Positions 1-6,141 of a stretch of DNA of 6,296 nt are shown here, piece by piece. Every line of letters begins with the position of its first letter. Positions within the stretch are counted from its first letter, which is position 1. Origin of the DNA: an uncultured Dysgonomonas sp. (GTDB lineage: Bacteria > Bacteroidota > Bacteroidia > Bacteroidales > Dysgonomonadaceae); NCBI GenBank assembly GCA_945292135.1, contig CALYRA010000082.1, positions 1 through 6,296 of the forward strand, given 5' to 3'. A program made the translations under genes and the position numbers. The notes under the pieces are model-generated. The model saw only the letters and a list, made by a program, of their open reading frames with translations. It made no database searches and was not told the DNA's origin.

Positions 1-1125
1 TTATCGGGACTATCAGCCGAAGAAGTAAAAGAAAAACTCATAGAAGCTCTAAAAGAAGAAGCTCAAACCAATGCCCAATCTTACATCAATGAAATGATGG
101 AAGAGGCTAAGATGACAGCAAATAAAGAAGCCAAAAAAATTATAATTCAATCCATCCAACTAGTTGCCACGGAAACCGCTATTGAAAATGCGATAACAGT
201 ATTCCATATAGAATCAGATGAAATAAAAGGACGTATCATTGGACGTGAAGGACGTAATATTCGCGCGTTAGAAGCAGCCACAGGAGTTGAAATAGTAGTA
301 GATGATACGCCCGAAGCCATTGTACTTTCCGGATTTGATCCTGTGCGTCGCGAAATAGCAAGATTAGCATTACATCAATTAGTCGCCGATGGACGAATTC
401 ACCCTGCGCGTATCGAAGAAGTCGTGCAGAAAGTAAAAAAACAAATAGAAGAAGAAATTATAGAAACAGGAAAACGTACTGCTATCGATTTAGGGATACA
501 TGGATTGCATCCCGAATTAATACGTTTGGTTGGAAAAATGAAATACCGTTCATCCTATGGGCAGAATTTATTGCAGCATGCTCGTGAAACAGCCAATCTG
601 TGCGCAATAATGGCAGCCGAACTGGGTCTAAACGTCAAAAAAGCGAAAAGAGCAGGATTGTTACACGATATTGGTAAAGTGCCGGATGATGAACCCGAAT
701 TACCTCACGCACTATTAGGAATGAAGCTTGCGGAAAAATATAAGGAAAAACCCGATATATGTAATGCCATAGGCGCTCACCATGATGAAGTAGAGATGAC
801 GACGCTGTTAGCTCCCATAGTTCAGGTCTGTGACGCTATATCAGGAGCCCGTCCGGGAGCCCGCCGTGAAATAGTAGAAGCATATATTAAACGCTTAAAT
901 GATTTAGAGCAAATGGCTTCATCTTATCCGGGCGTATTGAAAACCTATGCTATACAGGCAGGTCGTGAATTACGCGTAATTGTAGGCGCGGATAAAGTCA
1001 GCGATGTTGAAACTGAAAAATTATCAACAGATATAGCCAAGAAAATCCAAGATGAAATGACTTATCCGGGACAAGTGAAAATTACAGTAATAAGAGAAAC
1101 GCGATCAGTAAGTTATGCAAAATAA
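1..1125 (+). CDS. rny: Ribonuclease Y, 3' portion (5' end outside window)
   Basis: RNase Y is a membrane-anchored endoribonuclease that starts decay of many mRNAs. The reading frame is open from base 1, so 374 codons of the C-terminal part are present; the N-terminal membrane anchor and most of the coiled coil lie upstream. The first ~45 residues are the Glu/Lys/Ala-rich end of that coiled coil. A KH RNA-binding domain follows at about residues 65-130, with the GxxG loop in IIGREGRN (~79-86). The HD phosphohydrolase domain comes next: LLHDIGK holds the metal-binding His-Asp pair (codons at 664-669), with GAHHDE (~258-263) and [11 protein letters not shown] (~276-286) further on. The [15 protein letters not shown] segment is what I expect from Bacteroidetes homologues. 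No frameshift or missing catalytic motif is seen. An internal ATG at 94 is not the true start, because coding similarity continues upstream of it. Identification is firm. Confidence 0.96.
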   Translation, partial: LSGLSAEEVKEKLIEALKEEAQTNAQSYINEMMEEAKMTANKEAKKIIIQSIQLVATETAIENAITVFHIESDEIKGRIIGREGRNIRALEAATGVEIVVDDTPEAIVLSGFDPVRREIARLALHQLVADGRIHPARIEEVVQKVKKQIEEEIIETGKRTAIDLGIHGLHPELIRLVGKMKYRSSYGQNLLQHARETANLCAIMAAELGLNVKKAKRAGLLHDIGKVPDDEPELPHALLGMKLAEKYKEKPDICNAIGAHHDEVEMTTLLAPIVQVCDAISGARPGARREIVEAYIKRLNDLEQMASSYPGVLKTYAIQAGRELRVIVGADKVSDVETEKLSTDIAKKIQDEMTYPGQVKITVIRETRSVSYAK

Positions 1126-1130
1126 TAATC

Positions 1131-1183
1131 ACTGTAAATATAAACACGGAATAGGTTTCAATTTATAAAGAACCTTTTACAGT
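1131..1183 (+). terminator. Possible compound hairpin after rny (weak terminator candidate)
   Basis: Just after the rny stop, ACTGTAAA (1131-1138) is the exact reverse complement of TTTACAGT (1176-1183). Inside it, AGGTT (1153-1157) pairs with AACCT (1171-1175), which directly abuts the outer 3' arm, leaving a 14-nt bulge on the 5' side and a 13-nt loop. A T-rich stretch (TTGTTTTATT, 1197-1206) follows about 13 nt later rather than immediately. The structure may end rny transcription or protect its 3' end. The large bulge and displaced T run make it weak, and chance pairing is possible in AT-rich DNA. Confidence 0.3.
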
Positions 1184-1225
1184 TCAATAGTATGGTTGTT
1201 TTATTAAAAAATGTTTAACAAGGAC

Positions 1226-1259
1226 TTTGATTGATGTAAAATAATTTTATCTAACTTTG
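1226..1259 (+). promoter_or_regulatory. Bacteroidetes-type promoter for ldhA and the following genes
   Basis: TAACTTTG at 1252-1259 is a full match to the Bacteroidetes -7 consensus TAnnTTTG. Upstream lie TTTG (1226-1229) and TTG (1231-1233), either of which can serve as the -33 element; the second leaves an 18-nt spacer. Transcription would start a few bases after 1259, giving a leader of roughly 50-55 nt before the ATG at 1320. This is the only strong promoter-like match before the three-gene run at 1320-4357. It is a consensus match by eye, not an experimentally mapped start. Confidence 0.6.
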
Positions 1260-1294
1260 TTGTTTAGCGGAGCATGTAAAATAAATGTTAGATT

Positions 1295-1308
1295 TTGATA
1301 ACGATTAA
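1295..1308. promoter_or_regulatory. FNR/CRP-family-like half-site pair in the ldhA leader
   Basis: TTGAT-AACG-ATTAA matches the FNR-type palindrome TTGAT-N4-ATCAA at 9 of 10 defined bases. It lies in the leader, downstream of the predicted transcription start and 11 nt before the ATG. A regulator bound there would be placed to repress rather than activate. The A/T-rich context makes a chance match quite possible, and no regulator gene is in view. Confidence 0.2.
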
Positions 1309-1319
1309 ATTGGGAAATA

Positions 1320-2324
1320 ATGGCTTATAAAATAGCGGTATTCGATGCAAAGCCTTATGATAAGGCTATGTTCAATAAGGTAAACGAAAAATTTGGATAT
1401 GAACTCGAATATTTTACTGAACATCTTGATAGGCATAATGTAATTTTAGCGTCAGGTTTTGATGCGGTATGTATATTTGTAAATGCAAATGTCGATTCGG
1501 CGGTTATCAATAAGTTGTGTTCATTTGGAGTAAAATTGATTGCACTTCGCTGCGCGGGATTTAATAATGTTGATATGGCAGCAGCCGATAAACGTATAAA
1601 AGTCGTACGCGTTCCCGAATATTCCCCACATGCTATTGCAGAACATACATTAGCGTTAATGCTTTGCTTGAATAGACATATACACCGAGCATTCTTACGT
1701 ACGCGCGAAGGTAATTTTTCCTTGAACGGTTTTCAAGGATTTGATATGTGTGGAAAAACCATAGGAGTAATCGGAACCGGGAAGATCGGGAAAACGGTTA
1801 TAGGAGTAATGAAAGGCTTAGGCATGAATGTTATTGCCTACGATCTTTTTCCGGACAACACTGCAGCTCAGAAAATGGGATATACATACCAAACTTTAGA
1901 TGAAATATATGAACAATCCGATATTATAACATTGCACTGTCCATTAACTAAGGAAACCGAATATTTGATTTGCGATGAATCAATAGCTAAAATGAAAGAT
2001 GGCGTAATGATTATAAATACCGGTAGAGGTAAACTAATTCACACAAAACACTTGATAGATGGTTTAGTAAGCCGTAAGATAGGATTTGCCGGATTGGACG
2101 TCTATGAAGAAGAAGGAGCCTATTTCTATGAGGATTATTCAGATAGTATTATGACAGATGAAGTTCTGGCTCGTCTGTTGTCATTCAACAATGTAATCGT
2201 CACATCACATCAAGCATTCTTTACGGAAGAAGCAATGTCTAATATTGCTCATACGACGTTAAATAACATTAAAGATTTTTTTGAGGGAAGAGAACTTGTT
2301 AATGAGGTTGTTTATAAGGTTTAA
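1320..2324 (+). CDS. ldhA: D-lactate dehydrogenase (NAD-dependent 2-hydroxyacid dehydrogenase)
   Basis: This cytoplasmic enzyme reduces pyruvate to D-lactate while re-oxidising NADH in fermentation. The 334-aa protein has the usual family length. The substrate-binding region includes RCAGFNNVD (77-85). The inserted Rossmann domain carries GTGKIG (152-157), with acidic D175 ending the following strand as expected for NAD over NADP. The catalytic set is complete: R236 in NTGRGK, the acidic residue in DVYEEEG (about E265) and H297 in TSHQAF. The segment from DVYEEEG through YFYEDYSD to SHQAFFTEEA closely resembles E. coli LdhA, which favours D-lactate dehydrogenase over other 2-hydroxyacid dehydrogenases. 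The ATG at 1320 lies about 60 nt behind a TAnnTTTG promoter, and the N-terminus MAYKIAVFDAKPYD is typical for the family. The gene is the first of three closely spaced genes. Substrate specificity is inferred from similarity only. Confidence 0.93.
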   Translation: MAYKIAVFDAKPYDKAMFNKVNEKFGYELEYFTEHLDRHNVILASGFDAVCIFVNANVDSAVINKLCSFGVKLIALRCAGFNNVDMAAADKRIKVVRVPEYSPHAIAEHTLALMLCLNRHIHRAFLRTREGNFSLNGFQGFDMCGKTIGVIGTGKIGKTVIGVMKGLGMNVIAYDLFPDNTAAQKMGYTYQTLDEIYEQSDIITLHCPLTKETEYLICDESIAKMKDGVMIINTGRGKLIHTKHLIDGLVSRKIGFAGLDVYEEEGAYFYEDYSDSIMTDEVLARLLSFNNVIVTSHQAFFTEEAMSNIAHTTLNNIKDFFEGRELVNEVVYKV

Positions 2325-2343
2325 ACTTATAATTAACTGAGTG

Positions 2344-3450
2344 ATGAATAAGAGAGGGATATTTTTGGGCATTATATTATTTTTTTTTGTGATCTTTCTA
2401 TCTGCCACAAATCAATTTGTCGTAGTTATAGATGCAGGACATGGAGGAAAAGATTGTGGTGCTTCTAGAGGTAAATATAAAGAAAAAGATATTAATTTAG
2501 GAGTAGCGCTGGAATTAGGTGGACTTATCAAAAAAAATATGAAAAATGTCAAAGTTATTTATACACGAACAAATGACGTTTTTGTAGATCTGAACGATCG
2601 CGCCGATGTAGCCAATAAAGCTAAAGCTAACCTTTTTATTTCGATTCATACCAATTCAACAAAAGCAAAGAATTCATCCGCAACAGGTGCGGATACATAT
2701 ATTTTAGGTTTAGCCAAGAGTGAAGAAAACTTAGCGGTAGCCCAACGAGAAAATTCCGTAATCTTATTAGAAGATGACTATTCCGCCAAATATGAAGGCT
2801 TTGACCCTAACTCCCCAGAGTCATATATTATATTTGAATTTATGACCAACAAATATATGGAACAGAGTTTGAATTTTGCTTCAATGATTCAAACATCTTT
2901 CAAAACCAAAGCAATGCGTCAGGACAGAGGAGTCAGACAAGCTGGATTTCTTGTTTTGAGGAGGACAAGTATGCCGAGCGTCCTTATTGAGCTGGGATTT
3001 ATAAACAACTCGACCGAAGCTGCGTTTTTATCATCAAAAGCGGGGCAAAAGAAAATGGCGGAAGCAATATATGATGGATTTTCAAAATATAAAAAAACTT
3101 TCGATAAGAAGCAAGGGAAGGGGATTGTCACCCAGCCGATAAATGAAAGAAAACCGCAAACGATTATTACAGCCAATGTTTCCAAAACTGTCCGTTTAGA
3201 CAATGAAATAATTGAAAAAGAGAAAGTTGAATATCGAATCCAAATTTTATACTCAGATAAAAAGCTTGCCCCTAATTCATTTCAATTTAAGGGACTTACG
3301 CCGGTTGATTATTATAAAGATAACGGATATAAATACACTTATGGCTCGACCGCTGATATAAAAGAAATCGAAAGACTATACAAACACGCTAAAACAAAAT
3401 TTAAAGACGCGTTTGTTATTAGATTCGTAAATGGAAAGCGAATGCAATAA
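2344..3450 (+). CDS. Secreted N-acetylmuramoyl-L-alanine amidase (Amidase_3) with C-terminal SPOR-like domain
   Basis: A zinc amidase that cuts the bond between N-acetylmuramic acid and L-alanine in peptidoglycan, acting in the periplasm. I start at ATG 2344 (368 aa); an in-frame GTG at 2341 would add one residue. Residues 1-21 form a signal peptide: MNKR, a long hydrophobic core, then FLSA before TNQF, the likely cleavage site. The amidase domain spans ~26-248. Zinc ligands are H33 in DAGHGGKDCG, E47 in KEKD and H102 in FISIHTNS; catalytic E216 is in MPSVLIELGF. A charged linker (~250-295) leads to a C-terminal ~70-residue SPOR-like region, starting VEYRIQI and including YKYTYGST and DAFVIRFVNG, which in this family binds glycan strands, often at division sites. 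The gene starts 19 nt after ldhA and ends 19 nt before the MCE gene, so cotranscription is likely. All catalytic residues are present. The SPOR assignment is by pattern and less certain than the amidase fold. Confidence 0.93.
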   Translation: MNKRGIFLGIILFFFVIFLSATNQFVVVIDAGHGGKDCGASRGKYKEKDINLGVALELGGLIKKNMKNVKVIYTRTNDVFVDLNDRADVANKAKANLFISIHTNSTKAKNSSATGADTYILGLAKSEENLAVAQRENSVILLEDDYSAKYEGFDPNSPESYIIFEFMTNKYMEQSLNFASMIQTSFKTKAMRQDRGVRQAGFLVLRRTSMPSVLIELGFINNSTEAAFLSSKAGQKKMAEAIYDGFSKYKKTFDKKQGKGIVTQPINERKPQTIITANVSKTVRLDNEIIEKEKVEYRIQILYSDKKLAPNSFQFKGLTPVDYYKDNGYKYTYGSTADIKEIERLYKHAKTKFKDAFVIRFVNGKRMQ

Positions 3451-3469
3451 ATAATACAAAATACATATT

Positions 3470-4357
3470 ATGGACAAAGTTACTAAAGAAATAAAAATTG
3501 GTATAGCTTTTATAATCGCAATATTTTTGTTATACTTTGGTATTAGTTTTTTGAGAGGAATAAATTTATTTACCCCCTCCAATACATATAATGTCGTATT
3601 CGACGATGTCGCAGGTCTAACAGCTTCAACCCCAATTACCATAAATGGTTTAGAAGTAGGTAAAGTTTATTCTATTCAGCTCGATGAGAATAATCCAAGA
3701 AGAGTTTTAACCAAGATCAATATGAACAAAGGTATAGATATTCCAATTGGCAGTAAATTCGTATTGGACGTTCAAATGCTTGGAGGAGCTGTAATATACC
3801 TTAAAGTGAATTACGATTCCAATAATTACTATACAGGTTCAGATACAATTGTAGGTACGAGGCATAAAGGCGCATTGGATTCGGCAAGTGATTTGATTCC
3901 GGAGTTTGCTGGTTTAATACCAAAATTAGATTCTATATTAACAGGAATTCAAGTGTTGGTTAATGATTCTTCTTTGGTCAAATCCGTCAAAGATGTAAAT
4001 ACTATTACAAATAATCTGGCTCAATCCACTCAAGCATTAAATGTAATGCTGACAAATCTGAATAAAGATGTTCCTACCATTACATCTAACCTTGCTACGT
4101 CTACGGGTAATTTATCCAAATTATCAAACGATCTGCAAACAATGGATTTGGTATCAACCTATCAATCAGTTGATTCTACCATGAAAAATATTCAATATCT
4201 GTCTTCTAAATTGACTACAAAAGACAATACTATTGGTTTATTACTAAACGATAAACAAATGTATGACAGCATAAATTCGACTATCAGTAATGCCTCTCAG
4301 TTACTCAAAGATGTGAAAGACAACCCACAACGTTACATAAACGTAAAAGTATTTTAA
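3470..4357 (+). CDS. MCE/MlaD-family protein, inner-membrane anchored (lipid transport substrate-binding component)
   Basis: MlaD-type proteins form periplasmic rings that hold lipid for an MlaE/MlaF-type ABC transporter moving phospholipids between inner and outer membranes. The 295-aa protein begins with a short cytoplasmic stretch (MDKVTKEIK) and one membrane helix at ~10-28. The MCE domain covers ~38-115, with VVFDDVAGLTASTPITINGL (43-62), the EVGKV turn and the MLGGAVIYLKV strand. A long Ser/Thr/Asn/Leu-rich helical tail (~140-285) follows, with repeated N-L spacing suggesting a coiled-coil barrel or tube. The end, GLLLNDKQMYDSINS then NPQRYINVKVF, resembles Bacteroidetes MCE proteins. 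The tail makes it clearly longer than E. coli MlaD (about 183 aa). No permease or ATPase gene is nearby, so those partners must be encoded elsewhere. It sits 19 nt after the amidase and is probably cotranscribed with it. The cargo and direction of transport are not shown by the sequence. Confidence 0.9.
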   Translation: MDKVTKEIKIGIAFIIAIFLLYFGISFLRGINLFTPSNTYNVVFDDVAGLTASTPITINGLEVGKVYSIQLDENNPRRVLTKINMNKGIDIPIGSKFVLDVQMLGGAVIYLKVNYDSNNYYTGSDTIVGTRHKGALDSASDLIPEFAGLIPKLDSILTGIQVLVNDSSLVKSVKDVNTITNNLAQSTQALNVMLTNLNKDVPTITSNLATSTGNLSKLSNDLQTMDLVSTYQSVDSTMKNIQYLSSKLTTKDNTIGLLLNDKQMYDSINSTISNASQLLKDVKDNPQRYINVKVF

Positions 4358-4359
4358 TC

Positions 4360-4390
4360 CTTATTATTTAGAATCAATCTAAATAATAAG
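4360..4390 (+). terminator. 13-bp perfect inverted repeat after the MCE gene (probable terminator or 3' stabilising hairpin)
   Basis: CTTATTATTTAGA (4360-4372) and TCTAAATAATAAG (4378-4390) are exact reverse complements around the 5-nt loop ATCAA. The repeat begins 3 nt after the MCE stop codon. On the + strand the hairpin is followed by an A run rather than a T run, so it is not a classical rho-independent terminator. Placement at the end of the gene run still suggests a role in ending transcription or protecting the 3' end of the mRNA. A dyad that binds a protein is another possibility. Confidence 0.5.
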
Positions 4391-4600
4391 AAAAAAACAA
4401 AATTTCAAAACTTACGGAGTATTAGGTTGTTTTTGTATTATAAGTCGGTTGTAATTTTTTACCAATGAAAATGAAATCGATTGAAATCAGCTAGTTGCTA
4501 GGGGTTTTCAAATACTAATCTATGAAGTCTTTAAAGTTGTATGTAAAATACTATGAGTTAAGGTTTTGTATAATTAAATGAAAAAACAAAAATATTCTCA

Positions 4601-4632
4601 TTTTTTTTTCTGAAAATATATTGGGAATTTTG
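4601..4632 (+). promoter_or_regulatory. Candidate dnaA promoter (weak)
   Basis: GAATTTTG at 4625-4632, followed by C, differs from the Bacteroidetes -7 consensus TAnnTTTG only at the first base. The T run at 4601-4609 lies where a -33 TTTG would be expected but lacks the G. Transcription from here would give a leader of roughly 65 nt before the ATG at 4706. It is the best match I found in the 348-bp region, but it is not strong. Confidence 0.33.
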
Positions 4633-4705
4633 CAAAGCGAAAAAAAGAATAGGAAATAATCGATAAAGATAATTTTATTTAAACTATAATTTAACTGAAT
4701 AATTA

Positions 4706-6106
4706 ATGAATTCTGACACTCAAAAATTATGGGCTAGATGTTTGACGGTAATTAAGGACAATGTTCCCGAAGCAGCTTTCAAAACATGGTTTTTGCCAAT
4801 TGTACCGCTTTCTTACGAAAATAAAGTGTTTACAATCCAAGTCCCTAGCCAATTCTTTTACGAGTATTTGGAGGATAAATTTATAGATTTACTACGATTT
4901 ACATTACATCGGGAAATTGGGGATAATACGATTCTACAATACCGTATTTTGGTCGAAAATACGACAAATACAGTCGTTAATTATAGAGGTGAGATTAAAT
5001 CTCCAAGCGTAGATAAAATAACTCCTAAAAATGCGAATAAAATACCGAATCCGTTTAATAAAGTCGTAAGGGATGATTTTGATTCGCAACTGAATCCAAA
5101 ATATACATTCGACAATTTTTATGAAGACGAGAGCAATAAATTGGCGCGTACAGCAGGAGAAGCTATAACGAAGAATCCGGGAAAAACGGCGTTCAATCCA
5201 CTATTTGTACATGGTATGTCGGGAGTTGGAAAAACACACTTGTGCCATGCGATAGGAACAAAGATAAAAGAACTTTTTCCGGAAAAAAGAGTATTGTACG
5301 TATCAGCACACTTATTTAAAGTACAATACGCAGATGCAGGTCGAAATAATACGACAAACGATTTTATCAATTTTTACCAAGGTATAGATGTATTGATAAT
5401 TGATGATATACATGAGCTTGCGGGAATAGAAAAAACTCAAAATACCCTTTTCCATATCTTTAATCATTTGCATCAAAATAACAAGCAATTGATATTGACA
5501 TCGGACAAAGCTCCATCAGAACTCAAAGGTGTTGAAGAACGTTTGCTGACACGTTTCCGTTGGGGATTAACAACTAAAGTTGATAATCCAAGTAAGGATT
5601 TACGACTTAGAATTTTACACAATAAAATTCTAAACGACGGACTTTCAATACCAGAAGAGGTAGTAGATTATGTAGCCGAAAACGTTACCGACAATGCCCG
5701 TGATTTGGAAGGCGTTATCGTATCTTTGATGGCTCATTCTTTAGTATATGACCGAGAAATAGATTTAGCGCTTGCCCGCCGTGTAATCGACCAAGCGATT
5801 AAGAAAATAGAGAAAAAGAAGATAACAGTAGATACAATTCAGGACATTGTTTGTAAATTTTATAATATTAAGTCCGAATTGATTCATACAGCATCACGCA
5901 AACGACAAATCGTTCAAGCCAGACAAGTGACGATGTATTTATCAAAACAATATACCGAAATGTCCCTTGCTCAAATAGGTTCTCTTATAGGAAAGAAAAA
6001 CCATGCGACAGTCTTGCATGCCTGTCGGACAGTAAAAGAACAGATGGAAGTCGACAAAATATTTAGAGATGAAATTTCAGAAATAGAGAAAAAGTTGAAG
6101 GTATAA
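4706..6106 (+). CDS. dnaA: Chromosomal replication initiator protein DnaA
   Basis: DnaA binds DnaA boxes at the origin, oligomerises with ATP and melts the DNA to start replication. The 466-aa protein is complete and of normal length. Domain I (~1-85, LWARCLTVIKDNVPEAAFKTW) mediates self-interaction and helicase loading; domain II (~86-130) is a short variable linker. The AAA+ domain III starts near PKYTFDNFYEDESN (131-144). It has Walker A GMSGVGKT (170-177), Walker B VLIIDD (229-234), sensor I at TSD (265-267), the box VII arginine R283 in RLLTRFRWGL, and sensor II R332 in NARDLEG. Domain IV (~375-466) binds DNA: the basic loop SRKRQIVQARQ (397-407) precedes the helix-turn-helix signature KKNHATVLHAC (430-440). 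The E. coli DHTT base-contact residues are NHAT here. ATG 4706 places domain I at the expected N-terminus, preceded by an A/T-rich leader without a Shine-Dalgarno. The stop codon lies in the loop of a terminator hairpin. Confidence 0.98.
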   Translation: MNSDTQKLWARCLTVIKDNVPEAAFKTWFLPIVPLSYENKVFTIQVPSQFFYEYLEDKFIDLLRFTLHREIGDNTILQYRILVENTTNTVVNYRGEIKSPSVDKITPKNANKIPNPFNKVVRDDFDSQLNPKYTFDNFYEDESNKLARTAGEAITKNPGKTAFNPLFVHGMSGVGKTHLCHAIGTKIKELFPEKRVLYVSAHLFKVQYADAGRNNTTNDFINFYQGIDVLIIDDIHELAGIEKTQNTLFHIFNHLHQNNKQLILTSDKAPSELKGVEERLLTRFRWGLTTKVDNPSKDLRLRILHNKILNDGLSIPEEVVDYVAENVTDNARDLEGVIVSLMAHSLVYDREIDLALARRVIDQAIKKIEKKKITVDTIQDIVCKFYNIKSELIHTASRKRQIVQARQVTMYLSKQYTEMSLAQIGSLIGKKNHATVLHACRTVKEQMEVDKIFRDEISEIEKKLKV

Positions 6107-6141
6107 CCTTCAACTTTTTAGTTTTATAAGCTTTCTGAAAT
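6074..6141. repeat. Nested inverted repeat flanking the dnaA terminator
   Basis: ATTTCAGAAA (6074-6083) is the exact reverse complement of TTTCTGAAAT (6132-6141). This 10-bp pair encloses the 14-bp terminator repeat at 6089-6119, with unequal spacers of 5 and 12 bp. The left copy encodes dnaA residues EISEIEKK in part, and the right copy encodes DFRK of the opposing gene. It may be an inverted duplication of the gene end or an outer stem added to the terminator. Confidence 0.6.
6089..6119. terminator. Bidirectional intrinsic terminator overlapping the dnaA 3' end
   Basis: AAAAAGTTGAAGGT (6089-6102) and ACCTTCAACTTTTT (6106-6119) are a perfect 14-bp inverted repeat around a 3-nt loop. The outer five pairs are an A run facing a T run, so either strand's transcript gives a hairpin followed by a U tract, as expected of a bidirectional rho-independent terminator. 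The dnaA stop TAA (6104-6106) sits at the loop, and the stop of the opposing gene (6110-6112) lies in the right arm. Both convergent genes therefore appear to share it. Confidence 0.85.

Larger units (their letters stand above)
4358..4705. other. 348-bp AT-rich intergenic region upstream of dnaA
   Basis: No gene is supported here. After the inverted repeat at 4360-4390, the only short frames are 9-19 codons (for example 4522-4581) with no recognisable features. A 7-bp direct repeat, TGAAATC at 4472-4478 and 4482-4488, has a 10-bp period. The last ~140 bp are very A/T-rich, including a nine-T run at 4601-4609. I looked on both strands for DnaA boxes (TTATNCACA and close variants) and found none, so this does not look like an origin despite lying before dnaA. 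It presumably carries the dnaA promoter and leader. Confidence 0.6.

Noticed and set aside
94..1125. RNase Y starting at the internal ATG at 94
   Set aside because: The frame is open to base 1 and the upstream 31 codons read as the normal coiled-coil region, so the gene is cut by the window edge rather than starting here.
1749..1757. DnaA-box-like sequence TGTGGAAAA (reverse TTTTCCACA)
   Set aside because: It is a single copy within the ldhA coding sequence, where it encodes the conserved CGKT segment, and there is no cluster of further boxes.
2341..2343. GTG as the amidase start codon
   Set aside because: An ATG directly follows at 2344 and gives the same signal peptide; GTG would add just one residue and nothing favours it.
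2919..3203. Minus-strand open frame of 94 codons
   Set aside because: It lies wholly inside the amidase gene, whose plus-strand protein has complete catalytic motifs; the minus product has no recognisable domain.
3376..3642. Minus-strand open frame of 88 codons
   Set aside because: It spans the end of the amidase and the start of the MCE gene on the other strand. Its hydrophobic run mirrors the MCE membrane helix, so it is a shadow.
4491..4501. CTAG-TTG-CTAG small palindrome
   Set aside because: A 4-bp element repeated over a 3-bp gap is too short to support a feature.
4522..4581. Short ORF of 19 codons in the dnaA upstream region
   Set aside because: It is short, has no recognisable motif or start context, and is expected by chance in a 348-bp region.
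5119..5370. Minus-strand open frame of 83 codons
   Set aside because: It is antisense to the Walker A region of dnaA, which is strongly conserved on the plus strand; there is no independent support.
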